Assembly: GCA_018000455.1 (NCBI GenBank) | Contig: JAGNJW010000005.1 | Span: 124,001 to 188,000 of the forward strand | Direction: 5' to 3' | Origin: Acidobacteriota bacterium | Lineage (GTDB): Bacteria; Acidobacteriota; Vicinamibacteria; Vicinamibacterales; UBA2999 | Length of the DNA stretch: 64,000 bases | Shown here: one piece after another, positions 57,540 through 64,000 of the stretch | How positions within the stretch are numbered: position 1 is the first letter of the stretch | Layout: each line of letters begins with the position of its first letter | Translations under genes and position numbers: made by a program | Notes under the pieces: generated by a model | The model's database searches: none | Seen by the model: only the letters and a program-made list of their open reading frames with translations | Told to the model about the DNA's origin: nothing

Positions 57540-58949
57540 ATGCCATCCGGCCGCCGTGTCGCCCTCCTCGCCTTCCTCGTTCTCGTCGTCGCGGCGGGTA
57601 CCGTGCTCGATGCCCAGGCTCCGAAGACGGTGTCCCTCGTCGTCACCGGCGGCACGGTCGTCACAGTGGATGCGGCGCACACCGTCATTCCGGGGGGCGC
57701 GGTGGCCATCGACGGCGCCCGTATCGCGGGCGTGGGCACCGCGGCAGAGCTCGCCAAGCGCTTCGTCGGGCGTGCGACGATCGACGCCACGGGACAAGTG
57801 GTCCTGCCGGGCCTCATCAACACGCACACCCACGCGCCGATGGTGCTCTACCGGGGCCTCGCCGACGATCTCGCGCTCATGGAGTGGTTGCAGAACTACA
57901 TCTTCCCGGCCGAGGCCAAGACGGTATCGCCGGCCTTCGTTCGCACGGGCACGCGCCTGGCGGTACTTGAGATGATCCAGTCGGGCACCACGACCTACGC
58001 CGACATGTACTACTTCGAAGAGGAGGTCGCGGCCGTGACCAAGGCCGCCGGCGTGCGCGGTGTGCTCGGGCAGACGGTGATCCAGTTCCCGGTGGCGGAC
58101 GCCGTGACGCCTGGCGAGGCGCTGAAGCGCGCCGAGGCGTTCATCCTGAAGTACAAGGGCGACGATCTGATCGTGCCGGCCGTCGCGCCGCACGCCTTCT
58201 ACACCAACGACCAGGCGACGCTGCTGGCGGCGCGCGACCTGGCGGTCAAGCACGGCGTGCCGCTGCTCATCCACCTGGCCGAGACCGAGGACGAGGTGAA
58301 GGCCGCGCGTGAGCGGGGGGGGATGAGTCCCACCGGCTACCTCGAGTCGCTCGGGTTCTGGACCGGTGCTCGCACGCTGGCGGCGCATGGCGTGTGGGTC
58401 TCACCGGATGACATCACGACCCTCGTCAGGCGCGGTGTCGGCATCGCCCACAACCCCGAGAGCAACATGAAGCTGGCCAGCGGCACGGCGCCGGTGACCG
58501 CGTATCTGGCCGCCGGCGTGGCCCTTGGTCTCGGTACCGACGGCGCGGCGAGCAACAACGACCTCGACATGTTCGAGGCCATGCGCCAGGCGTCGTTCCT
58601 CGCCAAGCACGCCTCTCGCGATCCACGCGCGGTGCCGGCCATGACCGCGCTCGAGATGGCCACCATCGGTGGCGCCAGAGCGCTCGGCATGGCGGCGGAG
58701 ATCGGCTCGCTCGAGGCCGGCAAGCGCGCCGACCTCATCATCGTCAGGATGAACCAGGCCCGTCAGACGCCGCTCTACGATCCGGTGTCACACCTGGTCT
58801 ACACGACGCGTGGCGACGACGTCGACACGACCATCGTGAACGGCACAGTGCTGATGCGCGGCAGAGTCGTCCGCACGCTCGACGCCCCGGCCGTGCTGGC
58901 CGAGGCACGCAAGGCTGCGGCGGCGGTGTCGGCTGCGGTCACGAAGTGA
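57540..58949 (+). CDS. Exported amidohydrolase, MTA/SAH deaminase-like
   Basis: A 469-residue metal-dependent deaminase of the methylthioadenosine / S-adenosylhomocysteine deaminase family. Metal and substrate motifs are LINTHTHAPMVLYRG, APHAFY, LIHLAETEDEV, AAHGVWV and LGTDGAASNNDLDMFE. Unlike most members it begins with a signal peptide (basic RR, a hydrophobic core, then LDAQA near residue 29), so export is predicted. ATG 57540 is chosen for that reason. The 3' end overlaps the convergent hpt gene by 11 bases. Confidence 0.88.
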   Translation: MPSGRRVALLAFLVLVVAAGTVLDAQAPKTVSLVVTGGTVVTVDAAHTVIPGGAVAIDGARIAGVGTAAELAKRFVGRATIDATGQVVLPGLINTHTHAPMVLYRGLADDLALMEWLQNYIFPAEAKTVSPAFVRTGTRLAVLEMIQSGTTTYADMYYFEEEVAAVTKAAGVRGVLGQTVIQFPVADAVTPGEALKRAEAFILKYKGDDLIVPAVAPHAFYTNDQATLLAARDLAVKHGVPLLIHLAETEDEVKAARERGGMSPTGYLESLGFWTGARTLAAHGVWVSPDDITTLVRRGVGIAHNPESNMKLASGTAPVTAYLAAGVALGLGTDGAASNNDLDMFEAMRQASFLAKHASRDPRAVPAMTALEMATIGGARALGMAAEIGSLEAGKRADLIIVRMNQARQTPLYDPVSHLVYTTRGDDVDTTIVNGTVLMRGRVVRTLDAPAVLAEARKAAAAVSAAVTK

Positions 58950-59457
58950 GCGTGCCGATGAACGGCAGATGACGGTAGTGCTCGTCGAAGTCGAGGCCGT
59001 AACCCACGACGAACGTGTCTTCGATCGAAAAGCCAATGTAGTCGACCGGCACGTCGACCTTGCGGCGTGAGGGCTTCGAGAGCAGACACGCCGCCTTGAG
59101 GGACTTCGGCCCCCGCGCCCGCAGCAGATCTTGGAGGTAATGCAGGGTCAGCCCGGTGTCGACGATGTCTTCCACGATGATCACATGCCGGTCCTGCAGG
59201 CCGTGGTCGACGTCCTTGAGCAGCCGCACTTCGCCGGTGGTCTTGGTCCCGGCGTAGCTCGACACGGCGATGAAGTCCATCGTGACGGTGCCTTTCATGG
59301 CTCGCAGGAGATCGGTCATGAAGAAGACCGAGCCCTTCAACACGCCGATGAAATGCAAGTTGGCGTCGGGCGCGTCGTGCCGAATGCCGGCAGCCAGGGC
59401 CTGGATGCGGGCATGGATCTCGGCCGCGGAAATGATCGGGGTCACCGTAGCGGACAT
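58939..59457 (-). CDS. hpt: Hypoxanthine-guanine phosphoribosyltransferase
   Basis: A 172-residue purine-salvage enzyme. It has LHFIGVLKGSVFFMTDLLRA near the N-terminus, SSYAGTKTTGEVR, and the PRPP loop VIIVEDIVDTGLTL. I chose ATG 59457 because the conserved region begins soon after. With upp and the amidohydrolase it forms a small nucleobase-salvage neighbourhood, though the genes are not one operon. Confidence 0.94.
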   Translation of the reverse strand: MSATVTPIISAAEIHARIQALAAGIRHDAPDANLHFIGVLKGSVFFMTDLLRAMKGTVTMDFIAVSSYAGTKTTGEVRLLKDVDHGLQDRHVIIVEDIVDTGLTLHYLQDLLRARGPKSLKAACLLSKPSRRKVDVPVDYIGFSIEDTFVVGYGLDFDEHYRHLPFIGTLTS

Positions 59458-59507
59458 GCGCGGGCGAGAGTACCATACGGAACGCCGGCCGGCCGACGGG
59501 AACTGCG

Positions 59508-60137
59508 ATGACACGCTACGACATGCTCACGGAATCCATCGCGCGCACGCTCGAGCGAGGCTCGACGGCGACGCTCGCGCGCCGTGGCCACGTCACGCCG
59601 CTGGCGCTCGACACCCTGCGTGAGCGGCGGGTGACCCTCGTGCGAGAGGGCGACGCCGGCGACGACCAACACCTGGCGCCGGTGGCCTCACCGACGCGGT
59701 TCGCCGTCGGCAGCGACCACACCGGGCTCGCCCTGCGGAAGGCCGTGCGCGACCATCTGCGGGCGCGCGGGCTCGCGGTGCGGGAAGTGGGCCTCGATAC
59801 CCCCGACCCGGTCGACTACCCTGATATCGCCGGGCAGGTGGCACGGCTGGTGGCGCGCCAGGAGGCCGATGCCGGCATCGTCATCGACGGTGCCGGGCTG
59901 GGCTCGGCGATCGCCGCCAACAAGATCGACGGCGTCCGCGCCGCCATGTGTAGCGACAAGACGCTCGCCCGCTACGCCCGCGAGCACAACGGCGCCAACG
60001 TCCTGGCCCTCGGCGCCACGCTCGTCGGCGTCGAGGCCGCGCTCGCCATCGTCGATGTCTGGATCTCGACGCCCATGACCGAGGCGCGCTACATTCGCCG
60101 CTTGGGCAAGATCCAGGGCCTGGAGCGTACTCGGTGA
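59508..60137 (+). CDS. rpiB: RpiB-family sugar-phosphate isomerase with N-terminal extension
   Basis: A 209-residue protein. Residues about 64-209 are a ribose-5-phosphate isomerase B fold: VGSDHTG at 67-73, [13 protein letters not shown] at 127-139, [18 protein letters not shown]. The usual catalytic Cys in the ICGTG motif is replaced by Asp127 (VIDGAGLG). About 63 extra residues precede the fold. In this family such features are seen in members tied to sugar-phosphate microcompartments. GTG of deoC overlaps its stop codon, so the pair is translationally coupled. Confidence 0.85.
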   Translation: MTRYDMLTESIARTLERGSTATLARRGHVTPLALDTLRERRVTLVREGDAGDDQHLAPVASPTRFAVGSDHTGLALRKAVRDHLRARGLAVREVGLDTPDPVDYPDIAGQVARLVARQEADAGIVIDGAGLGSAIAANKIDGVRAAMCSDKTLARYAREHNGANVLALGATLVGVEAALAIVDVWISTPMTEARYIRRLGKIQGLERTR

Positions 60138-61051
60138 CCGCGCCGCCCGACCCGACTGTCGGCGTCGATCTGGGTCGCCTGGTCGCCATCATCGCCGAAG
60201 AACTGGCGGCCTACCGCAGTCATCCGCCGGCGCGTTGCGGCTGTCACGGTTGGCAGGTGGACTGCTGTCCCACGCGCGTGCAGGAGGTCGTGGATGCCGG
60301 CGCTGCCAGGCTCGGCATGCACGGGGCCAGGGGGGGCGGCGGGGTGATCGCCGGCCTCATCGACCACACACTGCTCAAGGCCGATGCGACCGCTGCCGAG
60401 GTCGAGAGCCTGTGCCAGGAGGCCGCTCAGCACCACTTCGCCACGGTGTGCGTCAATCCGACCTGGGTTGCGCTCGCGGCCCGCCGACTGCGTGGTACCG
60501 GCGTCGGGATCTGCTCGGTCGTGGGTTTCCCACTCGGCGCGACAACATCGGACGTCAAGGCCTACGAAGCCCGCCGCGCCATTGTCGACGGTGCCACCGA
60601 GATCGACATGGTCATCAACGTGGGCGCCCTGAAGTCGGGCGATCTTCGACTCGTCGAGCACGACATCGAGGGTGTGGCCGAGGCCTGCCGTGCCTGCGGG
60701 GCCGCCAGCAAAGTCATCATCGAAGCGGCGCTGCTCACCGATGAGGAGAAGACCACGGCCTGCACGCTGGCCAAGGCCGCCGGCGCCGACTTCGTCAAGA
60801 CCTCGACGGGCTTTGGACCCGGCGGCGCCACGGTGGCCGACGTGGCACTGATGCGGCGAGTCGTCGGAGCCGAGATGGGCGTCAAGGCGGCCGGCGGCGT
60901 TCGCGATCTCGAGCAGATGCGGGCGATGGTCGCGGCCGGGGCGACACGCGTGGGCGCCTCGGCTGGAGTCCGAATCGTGCGCGAATCGCAGGGCGACGCT
61001 GGGTCTCCCGTCTCGACGCCGACGCCGCCAGGACGCCCCGGTAGCTACTGA
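60134..61051 (+). CDS. deoC: Deoxyribose-phosphate aldolase with Cys-rich N-terminal extension
   Basis: A 305-residue aldolase cleaving deoxyribose 5-phosphate to glyceraldehyde 3-phosphate and acetaldehyde. Catalytic residues are intact: Asp158 in [10 protein letters not shown], the Schiff-base Lys222 in FVKTSTGFG, and Lys251 in [10 protein letters not shown]. The first 70 residues are an extension with an amphipathic helix (about 13-27) and four cysteines (35, 37, 44, 45). E. coli DeoC has no such extension. The start GTG 60134 overlaps rpiB. Confidence 0.93.
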   Translation: MTAPPDPTVGVDLGRLVAIIAEELAAYRSHPPARCGCHGWQVDCCPTRVQEVVDAGAARLGMHGARGGGGVIAGLIDHTLLKADATAAEVESLCQEAAQHHFATVCVNPTWVALAARRLRGTGVGICSVVGFPLGATTSDVKAYEARRAIVDGATEIDMVINVGALKSGDLRLVEHDIEGVAEACRACGAASKVIIEAALLTDEEKTTACTLAKAAGADFVKTSTGFGPGGATVADVALMRRVVGAEMGVKAAGGVRDLEQMRAMVAAGATRVGASAGVRIVRESQGDAGSPVSTPTPPGRPGSY

Positions 61052-61146
61052 GCGTGTTTGCGCCGCGCGGCGACGGACCGCTATGATGCGCGGATGCCCT
61101 CGCACGATGACGTGCGGGCCCCCTCACTCACGCAAAGGATTGGTTC
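61052..61146 (+). promoter_or_regulatory. Gap with candidate -10 upstream of the small basic protein gene
   Basis: This 95-base gap has TATGAT at 61082-61087 as a possible -10 without a clear -35. A 6-bp hairpin (CGCACG/CGTGCG at about 61111-61126) follows in the leader. The GTG start of the next gene is preceded by AAAGGA at 61134-61139. Confidence 0.35.
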
Positions 61147-61428
61147 GTGGCCAAAGAACTGAGCAAGGACGACATGAGGCGCTTCGCACGCCTCGGCGCG
61201 ATGCGCCGCCTCGAAGACATCCGGCAAGAGGAGGCAGCGATTCGCAGCGCCTTCCCGGAGCTCTTCTCGGGTGCGCGTCCGGCGCCCCGCGGCGCGAAAG
61301 CTGCCGGCGGGCCCGCGAAGACCGCGAAGGGGCGCAAGCGCTCCAACATGTCTCCAGCCATGCGCAAGGTCGTTTCCGAGCGCATGAAGAAGTACTGGGC
61401 GGGGCGCCGCAAGGCCAAGAACGGGTAA
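61147..61428 (+). CDS. Small basic protein, possible nucleic-acid binding
   Basis: A 93-residue protein starting at GTG 61147 with AAAGGA 7 bases upstream. The N-terminal 40 residues are predicted helical (LSKDDMRRFARLGAMRRLEDI). The middle is Ala/Pro/Lys-rich. The C-terminus has the pattern NMSPAMRKVVSERMKKYWAGRRKAK, split here by a short loop. SPxxRxxxxxRMKxxWA tails recur in small basic proteins of Acidobacteria and Myxobacteria and look histone-like. A DNA-binding role is inferred from charge alone. Confidence 0.6.
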   Translation: MAKELSKDDMRRFARLGAMRRLEDIRQEEAAIRSAFPELFSGARPAPRGAKAAGGPAKTAKGRKRSNMSPAMRKVVSERMKKYWAGRRKAKNG

Positions 61429-61430
61429 CG

Positions 61431-62054
61431 GTGCCGCGCGTCGCCATCTGCGCCTGGTGGGCGACGCTGATCCTGGGGCTCGCCGCCGCGCCTGTCGTCG
61501 GGCAACCCCGTGAGGCGCTTGGCGGCCTCGTGGTGGACGTGCGGGTGGTCAGCACGACCCTGCCGACCGGCGTGGGCTGGACGCCGTCGGTGACGCCGGT
61601 CGGTGCGCTGGTGCCCGGCCGGGGCGTCGGTGCCGACACCGGCCTCCATCTCTTCATGGGGCCGGGACGGTTTCGCCGCCTGTCCGTCGGCGTCAGCGGC
61701 CTGGTGGCGGAGGGCAGGGCCACTGGCGTCGAGGCGCCGACCATCGCCACCCGCATGGTCGCCGCTGCCCCGCATGCGGCTATCAACTTCGGACATCGCC
61801 ACGGCTGGAGCTATCTGTCTCTGGGCGCGGGCACGGCATCAGTGCGCTCGAACGTGAAAGGCACGACAACGCCCGCCACCTGGGGGCTGGCCTTCCACTA
61901 CGGCGCCGGCGCGCGCTGGTTCATCCGCGAGCACGTGGCGGTGAGCCTCGACCTGCGGTTCTGGGCGCTCACGCCGCGCCCGGCCACGGCGACCCTCCAG
62001 AGTGCGGCGGCCACGACGCGGATTGCACTGGGCGCCGGGCTCTCGTTCCACTGA
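61431..62054 (+). CDS. Outer-membrane beta-barrel-like protein
   Basis: A 207-residue protein starting at GTG 61431, 2 bases after the previous gene. A signal peptide ends near residue 25 (PVVGQ). The mature part has alternating hydrophobic strands with Gly/Thr turns and ends in a Phe-containing strand (LSFH), as for an 8-strand OmpA/OmpW-like barrel. No specific family is recognised. The longer open frame upstream, over the small basic gene, is not used. Confidence 0.6.
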   Translation: MPRVAICAWWATLILGLAAAPVVGQPREALGGLVVDVRVVSTTLPTGVGWTPSVTPVGALVPGRGVGADTGLHLFMGPGRFRRLSVGVSGLVAEGRATGVEAPTIATRMVAAAPHAAINFGHRHGWSYLSLGAGTASVRSNVKGTTTPATWGLAFHYGAGARWFIREHVAVSLDLRFWALTPRPATATLQSAAATTRIALGAGLSFH

Positions 62055-62097
62055 GTGCGGCGCCCTGCGCCCGTGCCGGACGGAGGCGGCCGGATGG

Positions 62098-62103
62098 TAG
62101 AAT
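62098..62103 (+). promoter_or_regulatory. -10 box of the tRNA-Gly gene
   Basis: TAGAAT lies 11 bases upstream of the mature tRNA 5' end. No -35 match is visible at 16-18 bases. The spacing suggests a 5' trailer of only a few bases before RNase P cleavage. Confidence 0.45.
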
Positions 62104-62114
62104 GACGGCACTGA

Positions 62115-62190
62115 GCGGGAGTAACTCAGTTGGTAGAGTGTCAGCTTCCCAAGCTGAATGTCGCGGGTTCGATCCCCGTCTCCCGCTCCA
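62115..62190 (+). tRNA. tRNA-Gly (anticodon CCC)
   Basis: A complete cloverleaf: acceptor stem GCGGGAG/CTCCCGC, discriminator T and encoded CCA. The D-arm has AACTCAGTTGGTAGAGT. The anticodon stem TCAGC/GCTGA has loop TTCCCAA (anticodon CCC, reading GGG), and the T-arm has GGGTTCGATCCCC. Length is 76 bases with CCA. The CCA ends 2 bases before the stop codon of the convergent kinase-like gene. Confidence 0.97.
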
Positions 62191-62192
62191 CC

Positions 62193-63133
62193 TCACCCAG
62201 TGTCGTGCCGCAGGAGGCCCTGGCCGCCGGCGATCACGCCCGCCTGGGCCACCTGCCTCGGCCGTACCTTCCTGTCATTGCGGTTTCGGTTCAGCGCCGT
62301 ATAGTAGGCTGACGCGCCCTTCGCGGCGATGAGGGCATCGAAGTGCGCGACCAGGACGTCGCGCCGCTTCATCACGGCCGCGGCTTCGTAGACACTCAGG
62401 CAATGCGCGGTGGACGCCTTCACGGCGGCGCCGTCGAGCGTGCGCAGCGTGGTCAGCACGCGGCGATCGACCTGCGGCAGGTCGCCTGGATGGCGCAACT
62501 CGGTCTGCAGGCGGAAGGCCCGCGTGAAGTCGATCATCCACAGCCGCCAGTCAGGCGTGATGAGGACGTTGCCGAGATTGCGGTCGGTGTCGCCGAAGAG
62601 CGCCGCAAACAGCCGCATCTTGTACATCTGCTGGGCCCAGGCCACGGGGTTCGGCGCCTGGCGCTGCTCCTTGAGCCGCGTGCGTTCGTCGATGGCGTCG
62701 TCAATCCACCACGTGATCGTGCCGCTCCTGCCGTTCCACGTGCGGTGCACCGTCACCGGCATCATCTCGTCGAGACCCAGCATGCCGGCGATCGTGTAGG
62801 CGGCCAGGTTGAAGTGGTGGGAATCGACGAAGTTCGCCTCGCCGCCGCGGTCGAGGAAGTTCGCCACCGCCCGGCGTTGGTCGACGGTCTGGAAACCAGC
62901 GTCGTGCGTAGTGACGCCGTCGGTCAATGTGAGGCGCCACGGGCTCGTGCGCCGGAGCTGAGCTGCCGGCTGCGGAGTACCTTCGCGGTGCGCAGGAACT
63001 CAACCTGCTCCACCCGGGCGGGAATGACGGCCGGTGGCGGGGCAGTGGGCCCCTGCGTTGGGGAGGGCGCCGCGCTGATGGCGAACGCGACCACGAAACC
63101 CCACATGACACGACGACGGTCCAGGTGGATCAC
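62193..63133 (-). pseudogene. Secreted HipA/PI-kinase-like protein, split by a frameshift
   Basis: Two overlapping frames appear to be one gene. The 5' part (63133 to 62924, 69 residues) has a signal peptide and the conserved-looking VEFLRTAKVLRSRQLSSG. The 3' part (to 62193) carries a kinase-like core with GDTDRNLGNVLITPDW and MIDFTRAFRL, resembling HipA or PI3/4-kinase ATP-site motifs. Upstream of the TTG at 62927 the 3' frame still encodes SPWRLTLTDG, which belongs to the fold. A one-base deletion near 62945-62960, a programmed shift or a sequencing error would explain it. Confidence 0.65.
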
Positions 63134-63187
63134 GGGGGCCTCCAGTCGGCCGCTCAGCGGCCAGCCGCTATCCTACCGAACTGGTGC

Positions 63188-64000
63188 TCAGCGGGCGTCG
63201 AGCCTGGCCGTACGCAGACGCAGGCTGTTCGAGACGACGCTCACCGAACTGAACGCCATGGCGGCGCTGGCGAGGACCGGACTGAGCAGCACGCCGAATC
63301 CGGGGTAGAGCAGGCCGGCCGCGATCGGGATGCCGACGACGTTGTAGACGAACGCCCAGAACAGGTTCTGGCGCATCACCCGCATCGTCCGGCGCGAGAG
63401 CACAATCGCTCGCGCAACGCCCCGCACGTCCGGCCGCATGAGCACGATGTCGGCGGCCTCGACGGCCACATCCGTTCCTGATGCGAGCGCGATGCCGACA
63501 TCCGCCTGGGCCAGCGCCGGCGCGTCGTTGATACCGTCGCCAACCATCGCCACGACGTGGCCCTCGGCCTGCAGGCGCGCGATCTCGTCTTTCTTTCCGG
63601 CCGGCAGCACGCCAGCCACGACGCGCGAGATTCCCACGCTCCTGGCAACGCGCTCGGCCGGTCCCGGCCGATCGCCGGTGAGCAGCACCGGCGTCAGTCC
63701 TAGAGCGGCCACACGCGCCACGGCGGCGGCGGCATGCACGCGCACGGGGTCGTGCAGCAGGATGACGCCCGCGTGCCTTCGGTCGACCGAGACGTGCACT
63801 TCGGTCTCGCCGCCGTCACCGGCGTCGTCGCCGGCCGGGGCCGCGCTGACGAACGACCGGCGCCCCATCCGCACCTCGCGACCGTCGACGGCGCCCGCCG
63901 CACCGAGCCCGGGCGTACTCTGGAAGGCCGTCGGACGTGGCAGTCCAAGACCGCGCCGGACCGCCTCGCGGGCGATCGCGGCCGACAGCGGATGCTCCGA
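63188..64000 (-). CDS. Copper-translocating P1B-type ATPase, C-terminal part (5' end outside window)
   Basis: The 270 visible residues are the end of a heavy-metal P-type ATPase. They begin with the P1B signature SEHPLSAAIA of the nucleotide-binding domain. LTGDRPGPAERVA and the hinge motif VGDGINDAPAL follow. Two C-terminal transmembrane helices follow MRVMRQNLFWAFVYNVVGIPIAAG, split here by its helix start; the Tyr-Asn of YN and a later Met/Ser (MAFSS) match Cu+ exporters of the CopA type. The phosphorylation site and N-terminus lie beyond the window. Confidence 0.92.
   Translation of the reverse strand, partial: SEHPLSAAIAREAVRRGLGLPRPTAFQSTPGLGAAGAVDGREVRMGRRSFVSAAPAGDDAGDGGETEVHVSVDRRHAGVILLHDPVRVHAAAAVARVAALGLTPVLLTGDRPGPAERVARSVGISRVVAGVLPAGKKDEIARLQAEGHVVAMVGDGINDAPALAQADVGIALASGTDVAVEAADIVLMRPDVRGVARAIVLSRRTMRVMRQNLFWAFVYNVVGIPIAAGLLYPGFGVLLSPVLASAAMAFSSVSVVSNSLRLRTARLDAR

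Noticed and set aside
62924-63133. The 69-codon frame as an independent small secreted protein
   Set aside because: Its end overlaps the kinase-like frame, and the kinase frame carries fold residues upstream of its own start. A split gene explains both better, although coupling of two real genes is not excluded.

Overview
The window is a dense, high-GC chromosomal segment from a Gram-negative bacterium. It carries about 64 protein genes and two tRNA genes, and gaps are mostly under 100 bases. The mix of genes points to Acidobacteriota, most likely the Vicinamibacteria (Luteitalea-like) side; this is an inference from gene content and base composition. The supporting content is Kdo synthesis, LapB, an Mla-type lipid transporter, PKD lipoproteins, frequent GTG starts, and several secreted proteins of a kind common in that phylum. 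I see no rRNA, insertion sequence, prophage or CRISPR array. The region reads as core genome.

Layout. 1-2731: envelope or scaffold proteins (a truncated gene, a PKD lipoprotein, a TPR protein). 2757-6355: M24 peptidase, accB, accC, thiE. 6419-10740: amino-acid permease, K+ channel-like RCK protein, folD, coaE. 10715-16148 (minus): Kdo/LPS operon kdsB-pyrG-kdsA-kdsD-lapB. 16229-17700: a GspC/PilP-like protein and a convergent serA-like dehydrogenase. 17985-21017: TCA operon mdh-sucC-sucD behind a 284-base structured leader. 21018-22964: a Phe-codon-rich leader ORF, an intrinsic terminator, bifunctional pheA, ndk and DUF2905. 22989-27219: dcd, gamma carbonic anhydrase, hisS, aspS. 27262-39204: phoH-ybeY-corC-era-mgtE-recO-glyQ-glyS-ppdK, an order partly shared with Firmicutes. 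39252-44714: corA, mutL, rarA, a SpoU methylase and greA. 44725-48804: a degenerate patatin-like membrane protein, a Cys/Met PLP enzyme and a DHH phosphoesterase. 48942-54950: uvrB, then an Mla-like transporter and envelope proteins. 54956-59457: pseudouridine synthase, RlmI-like methylase, tRNA-Val, upp, an exported amidohydrolase, hpt. 59508-62190: rpiB and deoC with unusual N-terminal extensions, a small basic protein, an outer-membrane barrel and tRNA-Gly. 62193-64000: a frameshifted secreted kinase-fold gene and the C-terminal part of a copper-type P-ATPase.

Regulation visible in the sequence. Clear -35/-10 pairs are rare; the best is TTGACC-N17-TAGGAT before phoH. AT-rich -10 hexamers stand close to many starts (2 to 30 bases) with no Shine-Dalgarno, which suggests short-leader or leaderless mRNAs. 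The one strong intrinsic terminator lies between a 22-codon ORF with four Phe codons and pheA. This looks like a phenylalanine attenuator and is the most interesting regulatory element here.

Other points worth a second look: a PPDK with a histone-like tail; an MCE protein with five repeats spaced exactly 34 residues apart; a K+ channel with a broken GYG filter; a patatin fold lacking its serine nucleophile; and an rpiB-deoC pair resembling the enzyme core of sugar-phosphate microcompartments, without shell genes.
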